Source of the DNA: JARIHC01 sp035546975
GTDB taxonomy: Bacteria > Patescibacteriota > Saccharimonadia > Saccharimonadales > UBA4665
Reading direction: 5' to 3'
Length of the DNA: 64,000 bases
Assembly: GCA_035546975.1 (NCBI GenBank)
Contig: DASZVS010000013.1
Span: forward strand, 1 to 64,000
Shown: in pieces, positions 16,745 to 28,100 of the stretch
Numbering within the stretch: position 1 is the first letter of the stretch
How the letters are laid out: each line of letters starts with the position of its first letter
The notes under the pieces: generated by a model
The model's database searches: none
Seen by the model: the letters and a program-made list of their open reading frames with translations, nothing else
What the model was told of the DNA's origin: nothing
Position numbers and translations under genes: made by a program

Positions 16745-17605
16745 TCAATCTACCGCGAAAGGTGTGGGCTCACGCTTAAACAAACCGAGAACTCGTAGTT
16801 TTGCTACCTGATCTTCTACGCCCTGCAGGAGCCGCGGCATATCTTGCTTACGTGGATTGTAAATGAAATCCATATAGAAGATATACTCGAACGGATGCTC
16901 GGGCATAGGGCGTGACTGGATACTCGTCAAGCTGCAATTCGCCTGATAAAAGTAATCAAGCGTTTTGACGAGGCTACCCGGCACGTGGTCCAAATGAACA
17001 ATCAAGGCGCATTTGTCGGCCTCCGCCGTGTCTGGGTTCTCGGTATTCGAAACTATCAGGAATCTCGTAAAATTCTGATCATTGTCCTCGATGTTGCTTT
17101 GCAACACCTCCAAGTCATAGATTTCCGCCACATAATTATCGGCTATGGCGGCGATAGTCGGGTCGTCCTGCTCGCTCACGAACCGGGCGGCTGAAGCCGT
17201 GTCGGCAAACGACCGTTTCTCAATATGCGGATGTGCATCGAAAAAAACTGAACACTGATCCAAGGCTTTCGGATGTGAATAGGCTGCAGTTAGCTCGTCG
17301 AGCGCTACGCCGCCGGCGAACTTACTGACTAGCAGCGATTGTTCGACGCGACGCGAAACTTCGCCCGTGACGAACAGCTGTGAGGCATCAAGCAGATCAT
17401 AATTCTCATATATGGAACCGGCAAGCGTATTTTCTATCGGAATGACGCCGTACTGGCACTCGCCGCTCTTAACCATGGAGAAAACATCTTTGAAAGTAGC
17501 GCCCCCCTTGTAGGCCGATGTCTCCCCAAAATACTTCATAGCGGCCCCGTATGTGAACGACCCCGGAATCCCAAAATAAGCTGTAGTCGCCAATTGCTCT
17601 GACAT
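16745..17605 (-). CDS. pheA: Prephenate dehydratase
   Basis: 286 residues, monofunctional PheA (no chorismate mutase domain). It converts prephenate to phenylpyruvate. 'YFGIPGSFTYGAAMKYF' at the N-terminus, 'YGVIPIENTLAGSIYENYDLL' (about 57-77) and 'NFTRFLIVS' (the catalytic TRF motif, about 178-186) are canonical. The C-terminal ACT domain starts near 200 and carries QSRP in place of the ESRP effector site, so Phe feedback is likely but the Glu is replaced. It shares an intergenic region with the divergent kinase-dehydrogenase fusion and lies upstream of tyrS. Confidence 0.94.
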   Translation of the reverse strand: MSEQLATTAYFGIPGSFTYGAAMKYFGETSAYKGGATFKDVFSMVKSGECQYGVIPIENTLAGSIYENYDLLDASQLFVTGEVSRRVEQSLLVSKFAGGVALDELTAAYSHPKALDQCSVFFDAHPHIEKRSFADTASAARFVSEQDDPTIAAIADNYVAEIYDLEVLQSNIEDNDQNFTRFLIVSNTENPDTAEADKCALIVHLDHVPGSLVKTLDYFYQANCSLTSIQSRPMPEHPFEYIFYMDFIYNPRKQDMPRLLQGVEDQVAKLRVLGLFKREPTPFAVD

Positions 17606-17664
17606 AGTCTTGGAAAATTATGAGTATAATTGTATTGTAACTGGTTTATAATGAATCGGCAATT

Positions 17665-19170
17665 ATGAAATATCCTGCATTTTATACAAAACTCGACAGT
17701 TTGCCGGCGACGGAAACCGTGGCCGTGGATGGACAATTGCCGCCTGAAAAGCAGAAAAAACAGGCCCGTACCGCCATTTCCTTGAAATATGCCAACGAGT
17801 CCCTCGGCTTCCTGCATGCCTGCCTCATACGATTGGACGGCAAGCATTTCGCCCTTAGCGGACCGTCTGGCGCCGGCAAGACAACGTTGGCCGAATTTCT
17901 GGCCCGGCAAACGGGCGCTGAAATAATAGCCAATGATTGGATTGCCGTCGAAACAAAAGCTGGCAGCCTATATGCCAGCGACTTAAACCAAGCGGCAGGC
18001 TTCAAGCATGAGACCGCCTGCAAACTTGACGGCCTTATCATTCTGGCTGACCACGACGAACTGGCGCGAGACGCTTTCGTGCCGTCGGTAAATGATTTGG
18101 AAGAGTTTCTCGTTCCGTGTTTCGACGCCATGCCCGTAGATTCGGCAAAACGATTATGTGCCTTCTGGGAAAAGCAATCGGCAGCCGTGCCGCTCCTTGC
18201 AATCGTACCGACTCGGGATCAACCGCTGGATCGCGTAAAGAAAACCGTGCTGCTATTACTGGAGCGGTATCGGCCGGCTGGCAGTTCAGTCGAAGTCGGG
18301 GTGATCGGCACCGGCGCAGTCGGCAGCGTACTGGCATCGGAACTGGGAAAACTACCGTATGTAGACAAAGTGCATTTATACAATCGCACGAAAAAAGCAG
18401 CCATAGGTTTAGCACTTGACCTCAACCATGCCCAGTATCGTGGCCGCGATGACATCTTCGTTGCCCATGATTCCGCTGCAGACGTTTTTCAAAACGCCGA
18501 TGACATTTTTTTGGTGCTGCGCCAGCAGCCAAGAAAACAGGCAATCACAGATATGCCCGATAGATGGCGCAGACTCATCCCGCACGCCAGGACAATCACG
18601 AAGTATGCCCGGCTAGCGAGCAAGCAACGTTTCAAGGGCACAATTTTCGTTATCACCAATCCGGTGGATATCCTCACCTACGGCTGTTTCGCTGCCACGC
18701 AGCATGAACCTTTCAGCTTGCGCAGCTTCCAAGTCTATGGCATTGGCATGGAATCCGACTTTTCACGCGCGCTATTCTACGCCCGGCGTAAAGATCCCCG
18801 TGCCAGCCTCCAGAATTTCAAGATATTCGGCAATCATGCAGATCAGGTGGTATGTAAAACTAACCTATCTAAAGCCGAGAACGCTGAGATCAACAAACAA
18901 GTTAGGAACGCTTCGTTGGAAATCCGTAAATATGCCGCGCGCACTATCTATGGCCCGGCCAATGCGGCCTTGCGGACTTATGAAGCGTTCATACAGAACA
19001 CGGACTGCGGGATCACCGTCATACAAGAACAGTCACATATCGGGCGGCACGTTTACTTCAGGCAGGGCTTACCGCAACTGGCAAGCCGCAACACGGAGCC
19101 CGAATATGCCGAGATACTTAGCGAAAACAGGCGCCGAATAAAGAAATACGGCAGCTATTTCGGTTTATAG
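17665..19170 (+). CDS. Fusion of an HPr-kinase-like P-loop domain with a lactate/malate dehydrogenase fold
   Basis: 501 residues, one uninterrupted frame. Residues 1-205 have 'HFALSGPSGAGKTTLAEFLA' with Walker A at 66-74 and the strand 'AEIIANDWIAVE', as in HPr kinase/PEP-carboxykinase-like domains that phosphorylate small partners. Residues 208-500 follow the LDH/MDH fold: GTGAVGS (215-221) in the Rossmann turn, 'QQPRKQAI' (Arg290, substrate loop), NPVD (332-335), and GNH (389-391) aligned with the catalytic His. The end of strand beta2 has Asn240-Arg241 where NAD enzymes carry Asp, which hints at NADP or altered use. A -10 TATAAT is at 17646-17651. Substrate and partner are unknown; I know of no described protein with this pairing. 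The tail overlaps the giant gene by 16 bases. Confidence 0.8.
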   Translation: MKYPAFYTKLDSLPATETVAVDGQLPPEKQKKQARTAISLKYANESLGFLHACLIRLDGKHFALSGPSGAGKTTLAEFLARQTGAEIIANDWIAVETKAGSLYASDLNQAAGFKHETACKLDGLIILADHDELARDAFVPSVNDLEEFLVPCFDAMPVDSAKRLCAFWEKQSAAVPLLAIVPTRDQPLDRVKKTVLLLLERYRPAGSSVEVGVIGTGAVGSVLASELGKLPYVDKVHLYNRTKKAAIGLALDLNHAQYRGRDDIFVAHDSAADVFQNADDIFLVLRQQPRKQAITDMPDRWRRLIPHARTITKYARLASKQRFKGTIFVITNPVDILTYGCFAATQHEPFSLRSFQVYGIGMESDFSRALFYARRKDPRASLQNFKIFGNHADQVVCKTNLSKAENAEINKQVRNASLEIRKYAARTIYGPANAALRTYEAFIQNTDCGITVIQEQSHIGRHVYFRQGLPQLASRNTEPEYAEILSENRRRIKKYGSYFGL

Positions 19171-22100
19171 CCCAGCGTCCGGATAAAACTGGATGGCCCT
19201 GCTTCTTGCGGCGGCGATCCGGCCTGAACAGGAAGCGTTATGGTGACTTCGGCGCCTCCGGTCTGACGGTTTTGGGCCGTGATGGTGCCGCCAAGATGAC
19301 GCATGATCAATCGGTCCAGATACAGATCCAACCCCATGCCGTCGTGATTAAAGTTCAATGCGTCGTCAGCCCGCTTAAAGGCCTCGAACAGTTCAGCCGG
19401 ATTAATAGCAAAGCCCGGCCCAGTATCACGGACTGCTATGGTGACAGTGCCTGTGTTTTGGGCGGCAGCAATTTCGATTTTGCCGTCAGAGTTGCTAAAG
19501 CCGACAGCATTGTTAAGCACTGAGGCAATAACCCGCCCAAACAACTTGCCGTCCTGCTGCAACTGCACGGGTGCGTCATTACGTATCATGGTGAGCCGTT
19601 TGGCGGTAATTTGCTCCGATAGGGGGGCCAGCGCCTGATTAATTGAGTCGGTGAGCGAAAAAGAGAACGTCTGAAGCTGCGTGGAATCTATCGTGGAAAG
19701 CAGCTGCAACTTATCAAGCAAGGTCTGTAAGCGTTCGGTACCATTTACGAGCATCTGGGTCACTTTTTCATTAGCTGGTAGCATTTGCTGCAACTTTTCA
19801 AGATGGTAGAGATCAGTGGCTAGAGCATCGTATGTTGCGCTAGCGAATTCATTTTTTGCCCGGTCGAGTCGAGCACGTTCTTGCAGAAGCTCAGCCAGCA
19901 GTTCACGCCGCCGGCGGCGTATAGCCAGCGTGCGGGCTGCAACGTACAGCAGGACGACCGCCGCTAAGCCAACGATCAGCTCTTCTGCCAGTACCACCAC
20001 CCGGACGGACTGCTCACCGATTGCAGTCGCTGCCAGATTAATGAGAATAGTAAGGACAATCGACAGGATGATCGGCATCCAGAAAATCGGCGAAGCATAT
20101 ATCTTAAAGGTACTTCCGTGCATATCAGGAGATTCGATTGCCTGGATATCACGGTTCTGCTCGGTAGCCTTCAGTATCTGTTCGACCTTGGTCTGTAGAC
20201 TCTTAGCGATATCACTAAGTGACTGGACGGTTGGTGCGTATGCGAGAGGCAGTGTACTGGCGAGCAATTCACCGCTCGAGCTAATGATCGTGATCGGCGT
20301 ACGCAAGTAGTGAGCACAAAGCGCCAGGAAGTTATCTTTGTCCTCGGCCGTTCGCCTTTCTTTATCTAGCACCGCTAAAAGCCAGCGGGCTTGCTTGAAT
20401 TCTTTATAGGCTTGCCACAGCAGCAATACAGCAATACCAACAAGTACCATGAACAAAAGGTTTGAGAAGACAACCGGCGTTGCCGGGGCACTGAGAAGCC
20501 GCTTAATCGAGTGGCTAAACGCAGCCCAGCCACCAGCCGAAGAGCCAGCGGGCGGAACGGCACCGTTGCTCAAACCATTGCCTGTACCATTTTTCTTGTT
20601 TGGCGGTGACGGTTTAACGCCAATCGGGGTCGTTGAGTTGTTGGGAGTACCGGGGTTGGCGTTGCCGGTTGGCTGCTGCGGCGTGCCGGGAGAGCCGCTA
20701 GAAGCCGGCTCGGCTATAAAGGGCGCGGAAATATCTTCAGCCAAAACCGTGCCCGATGCATCGGCGAGACGAACCAGGGCATAGTATGTGTTGCCAGCTG
20801 TTAGAGCTGGAAGTAGCTCCGCTTCATAATGGCCGGTCGCCGTCTTCTTAGCATTCGCCAGCGAGGCTGTGGCATTATTGACTTCATGCAACGAGCTGTC
20901 CAGCAGCTCAACGTTGCCTACTGCCGGGTCAGCGGCAACGCCCTCTTGCAGCGTCTGCACATTCAGTTTAAGCAAACTACCAGACCGGAAACTGGCAGGG
21001 GCACTGATCTGGGCTTGCCATGGCGACACCGGTACCGTTGAACGGTCGGTCTCAGTTTCTCCATTATCTGCCGTAGCCGTGGTATTTAAGCTATACGGGT
21101 TATCACCCGGGTGCGGTGTAACGTCTGCCGGTTGGTAAGACACCTCTGTGGTGTTAGTGAATGATTTTTGCGCCAGCGGATTATTGAGCCCGTCCCGCCA
21201 AACAAGTTGCCAGTTAACTGGCTGCTGGTTGCCGCCCTGCTCGTTGATAGCCTTCAGATCAAAGCTGGCTCGGCCGGAGATGTCGCCTTGATCATCGTAG
21301 GCAAAAAGCAAGGAATTCGTTACCAGCAAACCGCTGGCATCACGCGATTGGATAGTCTTGGTAGTATTGATACCGAAGCTCTGCACCGCAACAGCTAGCG
21401 TGGCATTAGCGATGGAGGGGTTGTCTACCCCGCCAATCCAGTCAGCCGCAGTGATTTGCGTACTACCGGGCTGGCTATCCCGGTAGTACAGATTAAGATA
21501 ATTGAGCCCCTCCGGCACCGTAAAATCGGCGACTGATTGCCAGGGACCTGTCGGCGAAAGCGCGAACTCACCGCCGCTTGACTCAGAAGTAAGGTGGACC
21601 GGGAATCCACCACTGCCCGCGTTCGAAGGGGAGCCGCTGCTATCTTCCAGCTGCAGGGTTATAATATCCGAAGCCTGATTTTTAACAGGGGTAATCGGTG
21701 GCGGTGGAGCAGTAAAAGCAAGTTTCGCTATAGGGCCGGCGGTATTGCCGAGCACCGTGATATCCGTTTGTTGTCCGGTAATATGATTAGTAGTATCCGT
21801 CGCCGTTACTGTTTTTTCACCCGGTGACTTAAAGGCAACTTTGTTTGTGAACGTGTGGATACCCTTGTCCGTCGCCGGCTGGAATGTGTAGCTCGGAGGC
21901 AACACAGCGTTACCGTCGGAGGCGTCGAACGTCACCGTGCCGCTATACCACTCAACTACAAAGTTATCGGCGTCCACAGCCGCGACGACTACCGAACTTG
22001 GATTGCCCTGGGTTTGAGGATCAGAAATGTTAGTTACCAAAAAGTGATCAAGCACTTGCCGCTCTATCGTTTCCTGCTGCGACGTCTTAATGACATTACT

Positions 22101-25100
22101 GTTTGGATCGGTCGATAAGCTGTTGCTGACAGTAAGCGTAGGCGTACCGTCATCTTTGTCACGGTAATAGAAAGAAACTGTGGACTGGCCAGCCAGCATT
22201 TGTATCGTGCTAATTCCCCATGAGCTGCCGGTGCCAGCCGCGAATTCCCCGTTCGCGCCGGTACTGCGCAGGAACAGTGTCGTGTCTGCGGTTGGTGCGG
22301 TTGGCTTGCCGTACCGGTTCAGCGCTTGCACGGTCATCACGCTCGAAGGATGCTCGGCGGTAATCGTTTGCGGCGTAGTAGTAAAACCAAGCTGCGCGAA
22401 ATCGCCTGCCACAACTGTGACGTCGGCCTGCCCGTTAGCAAGGCCGGCATCGGGCGATTCAGGTGGCGCTGACACGTCAGAAGCAGTGAGTGTCGCCGTA
22501 CCCAGCGTGCTGTCGTCGCGGTAATAGAATGAGGCTCTCGATTGGCCTGACGGAATTGTTATGTTCTCCGTTGATTGCCAGGGGCCGGTTGGGGCATCCG
22601 CGAACTGGGCGGTAGCAGAGGAGCTGCTCATATAGACTGGCTGGTCAGCCCCTGCCTTCACTTCGTAGCCGTAAGCATTTGTAAGTATCGCCGACAACGG
22701 GCCGATAGTCCCGCCGCGCTCCAACTGCCCGTCTCCTACGTCCAGCTTTAAGGCCGCCGGCGCGCCGGTAATGATCGTTTCCGTTTGGACACCATTCGTA
22801 ATACCTTGGTCGGGGTCGTCGAGAGGCGTACGATCAGATACCGTGACCGTAGGTGTGCCGGTCGTCGTATCTTTATAGTAGAACGTAGCAGTAGTCGCAC
22901 TGCCAGGTACTACTAAGCTCGTGATGTCGTCGCTGAAATCAGGCTGGCTAGAAAAGTGTGCCGCGCCCGAAGTGGAGTACAGATAGATGCGCACGGGTAC
23001 GTCTCCGAACCGCACAGCGTTGCCGAGAGAGTCAACAGCCTGTACGGTCATCGTGCCCGGCTGATTTGCTTCAAGTGTCTGCGGCGGCGTAATAAATTGC
23101 AGGCCGCTGAAGGAACCGGCGGAAATATTGGCTGTAGCCGTGCCGCTGGCGAGCGCATGGTCGTTGTCGGCGGCGGTAATGGTTGCACTGCCAGCGGCAG
23201 TTTGCCGGTAATAAAATGTGGCGTTATCGCTGCCTGCCGGTATAACAATTTGGGTTATATCCGGGGCGTTTACGTCGTTTGTATCCTTAAATGAACCGCT
23301 GGGGTCGGTACTACTCAGCGCTACCGTGACATCACCGTCGGCAGCGTATGGCGCGCCGTACTGGTTCTGCAGATGGACCGTCAACTGGCTCAGTTGGCCC
23401 GCCTTTACCATGAATGTTCCTGGAGTAATGGCAAGCGACGTCGGCGAGCCGCGCGTTATGGTGATACCCTGGGAGGCATCAGTGAGCCCTGTGTCGGTAG
23501 TTCCCGGCTGGTCGCGCGCCCACAGCGTCGGCGAGCCGGCAGCCGTGTCTTGATACGTCACGCTGACGCTGCTTTGCCCGGCTGGAATTACCACGCTGCT
23601 GTTCGAAAATGTTCCACTTGCAGCAGTAGATGAGAAATAAACCCTAGTATTTGTGTCGACGGGAGCAATATTGCCGTACACATCCTTGGCGGAAACAGTT
23701 ATTGTATCCGAAGTTTGCCCGGCTACGATCGTCTGCGGCAAAGTCGTGAAGCTTAATTGTGTAGCCGCCGAATAGATAACCGTAATATTCTGGGAAGCGC
23801 TCGTCAGGTTTGTCCCAGAGACAGTGAGGGCACACGTGCCAGTCCCCGTATCCCGATAGTAGAAGTACAGGTCGCTCGTATTTGCTGGCAGTGTTACTTG
23901 GGTGATCGGCGTCCAGCTCCCTCCAGCCGTGAGTGAAAAACTGCCGGTTCCACACGTACTTGATAGCTGTATTTGCGTATCGGTCGCGGCCGCCGTTTTA
24001 TTGTTATAAGCATCACGTAGCTCTACCTCCATCTGATCCGAATCCTGGTTGCTATGAATGGTCTGCTCAGGCGTAATAAACACCAGTGACTGGGGCGCGG
24101 CTGCTTTAATCGTTAAAGTTTGACTGGCCTGGATCAGGCCAACATCTTCATAATTAAAGTCATAGACGTGCACAGTTTGATTACCCGCTTTGGTGGCGCT
24201 CGCATAGAAAGTTGCCGTGCTGCTGCCAGCCGGCACGGTCACTGTAGTGATCGGTGTAGACGCAGAATCCGGGGTCGCATAGAACGTAAGCGCGCTGGTG
24301 CCACTAAAATTATCGAGGTTTAGGGTCACGTCGTGATCCTGGATGGCCGGACTACCATCGCTTTTTTGCAATTGAATGGTTATCGCGTCCGACATATCGC
24401 CGGCGGTTATGGTGCGCGGACTGGTCGTAAAGTTAACCTGGGAGGCCTTCTGGCCTACCACGTCAATAGCGGCTGTCGCGTTCACGATATCTTGATCAGG
24501 ATTGTCGAGCGGTGTTTTGTCGCTCGCCGTAATAGTGCGGTTCCCAAGCGCCGTATCTTTGTAATAGAATTCTGCCGTGGAAGCACCGGCCGGTATGTCA
24601 ACGGACGTGACCGTCTGCTGCCCGCTACTGTCGGACGCAAACGTCCCGCTACCCGCGCTCGTATAGAGATACGCAGTCGTATCTTGGCCAAGCGTCACGA
24701 CGTTACCATACTGGTCCTCGGCCGTTACAGCGAAGTTACTCGACGTCTCAGTAACCGGTACGGTAGCAGGATGGGCGGTGAAAGCGTACTTATAGAATGA
24801 TGTGGGGCCAACGGCAATATCCAACTGGCCAGGTTGCCAACCTTGCGATGGTGATTCCTGGGCAGCCAGCGAATTCGTCCCCGCCGTAGTTGAACGATAG
24901 TACACCGTCTGGTCGCTTTCGCCAGCATGAAGCGTGAGAGAAGTAATGGGCGTCCAAGGGCTCTCCGTCAGCGAAAATTCACCGTCGCCCGTCAAGTCGA
25001 TAGTCGTATCGTCCGCTACCGGCGTAGCCAAGCCATCACTGGTTTGCGCTTCCACGTCCAACGCCACGGCATCGCCCGCCTGCATTGTTGTCGGCCCCGA

Positions 25101-28100
25101 TATGTTGAGCTGAGCAACGATTCCCTCGACCACGCGAATACTTTGCTGGGCGCTCGTCAGGCCATTGCCAGAAGCCGTTAACTGGTACGTGCCGACAGTG
25201 GGATCTTGGTAGTACACTATGCCTTGGCTAGAGCCGGCTGTGAATGGTAGCCCGATATTCCCGGTTTGCCAGCCATCCGTTCCGTTCAGCGATAACTCCC
25301 CGCTACCGCTACTCGTAGTTACGGTGGCCGTAAAATTACTAGCAGCTGGCGCCTGGTTGCCATACTGATCCTGCAGTTGCACGAGTATCGCACCGGAAGT
25401 CGCGTTCTTGGCGATAATCTGAGGAGCCGATAAGAACGCGTACCGAACCGCGTCCGCCGCGACAACCGTTGGGCTGTATTCGATTTGGGTAGCTGGCGCG
25501 CCCGTTTGAAGTGCAGTAATCGTGATCGTGCCCGCTTTGGTGTCACGGTATTGGGCAGTGATGGAAGACTGCCCTGATGTGATCGTGCCGGAAAAACCCG
25601 GAGTCCAAGTCGTGCCATCACTAGAAAATTCTCCTGTCGAGGCGGATGTATTGATTGTAATCGGCACATTGCTAGTGGCAGTGGTCGGATTGCCATAATC
25701 ATCCATGAGCTGCACTGTTACCGCTTGCGACTGCCCGGCTACGAACTGGTTTGGTTTTGTGCTAAAACGCAGCTTGCCATTGTAAAGGCCGGCAATCACT
25801 TGCAGATCTTGTGCGTCATCTTGCAAACCTTCGCTAGCTACCGAAACGGTAGGAGTTCCTACGGTATCATCCTGATAATACACGCTAGCCGTACTGCCGC
25901 CAGCCGGAATAGTCGCCGTGACGCTCTGCGTCCATGGGCCATTGCTGGAATTGCTGAAAGTACCGCCTGAACTGCTGGTCGTAAACGTTACGTCCGTATC
26001 AGTGTCGGCAGTTGTGGTGTTGCCATACTGATCTTGCAAATAAGCTTCCATCTGTGTGGGTGCATGAACTCTGATCGGACCGCCAACGGGTAAGAAAGCC
26101 ACTTTGTACGGTTGCCCCGCCGCAACATTTAGAGTAAAGGTACCTGAATCATAGGCTGTATATTGCGGAGGGCTCGTATCGGTCGCCGTCAGAATAGCCT
26201 GACCAGTCAGCGTGCCGGACACGTATACGGTCACTGTGGCGCTGCCACTTGGAATAGTGGCATCCAACGATGTGCTGGCATTTGTGCCGGCACTATCGGC
26301 GCTAAACATAGTCGTGCCAGAATCGCTCGTCAAGTGCACCGGCACATCCCGGAAAGAAGTGACGTCATTCCCCTCGCTGTCTTGCACATGGATCGTCACC
26401 GGTGTCCACTCACCGGCAGAGGTACTCGCCGGGCCGCTGATACCGAGTTTAGTCGGCGCACCCACACCTACCGTGACTGTTTGCGAATCGTTCTGCCAGC
26501 CAAAATCCGGACCCGTTCCTTCATCGTCGCGCATAGTCAGTGTCGGGCTGCCGACCGTTGAATCGCGGTAGTACACGTTGGTGGATGTCGTACCGGCAGG
26601 TATCGTGACCGTGTACGGTGACCCGCCGGTCCAGCCGGTAACGCCATCGGTCGAGAACTGCCCGGTGCCTGAAGTACTGTATACGTATATGGGCGTGTCG
26701 CCGCTTACCGCTACCGGGTTGCCATCCGAGTCCTGCGCCTGCACGGTAATCGCCGACGAATTGCCGTCAACGCTAAAACTCTGCGGCGGCGTAATAATCT
26801 TCAACTTCGAGATCGAACCGGACGGGGGCGGCGTAACCGTGATATTGCACTGCGAACCAGTAATGCTCGCTGCTGAGGTATCCGTGGCCGTTACGCACCA
26901 CTCCCCGGCCGAACGCATTGTTATGCCGTTCACAAAGGTATGCAGCCCGAGCATACCGGCAGTAAATGTGAAATCAGACGGCAAAATCGCTGCTCCGTCA
27001 GACGAAGTAAAATGCACCGTGCCGGTATAGTCGGATTGTGGCTGGCCGGCATAATCTACAGCCTGGACCGTGACAGAGCTCGGAATACCCGCCTGTACCG
27101 GATCGGTTATGCCGGTCACCAGAAACTTATAACGCGACCCGATTGTTTCCTGCTGGTGCACCGCCGTGCCGTTCGGATCGGTGACTGTGACGGTCGGCGT
27201 GCCCTGAAGGTTGTCTTTATAGTAGAACGTCACTTGCGACTGGCCAGCCGGTAAAACTACTGAATCGTAACTCCACCTCGTTGCGGGGTCCTCGTTTAAA
27301 TCGCGGGCAAAGAAGCCGCTTGAAGAGTCGGTGCTTAAACTCAACGTTATATCCTGAGTACTAACGACCGGATTGCCGTTAGCATCAACCGCCTGAACCG
27401 TTATTGCACCTGGCTCCGTGGCCGCTACATTAAGCGGATCGGTTGTAAAAATATAGCCGTGAGGATAATAGGTGTAACCACTAGCCAGCGTGGCGCTTTG
27501 ATTAAAATCATCTGTTACGGTCACGTCGACTGTTCCGGGATTATGGGAGGATGTCGTGGCTGTTAATGTATTGGCATCCACGTGCGTAACATTAGTAGCC
27601 AGCGCGCCTCCCAAAGTAACACTATTGGTATACGTCAGGTTCGAACCCTTAATAGTAATGCTCTGGCCGCCGTCCATCGCGCCTTTGCTGGGGGTAATGC
27701 TCGTTATGGTAGGCGACGGGGGCACAAAAGTGAAGCTTCCCGGCAAAGTATTAGACTGGCCATCTGGGTTTGTAACCGTTACGTCGCTCAAGCCGGCATT
27801 ATGCGTAGGCGTTATAGCGGTCAGGGTATGCGCATCTATATAGGTAGCACTTACTGTCGTGATACCGAATGAAACAGTAGCGCCATTTTGAAAATCATTA
27901 CCCGTTATCGTTACGCTGTCACCCCCAGCTATCCCCCCGCTCGCCGGAGTAACCCCAGTTATAGCGGGAGGCGGTATGTATGTGTATGCTCCGCCCAAGG
28001 GAGCGCTCTGGCCGTCATAATTCGTGACCGTTACGTCCGCTGCCCCGGCAGCGTGTGCTGGAGCAGTGGCAGTGATTTCAGTGGAGCTGACAAAAGTCAC

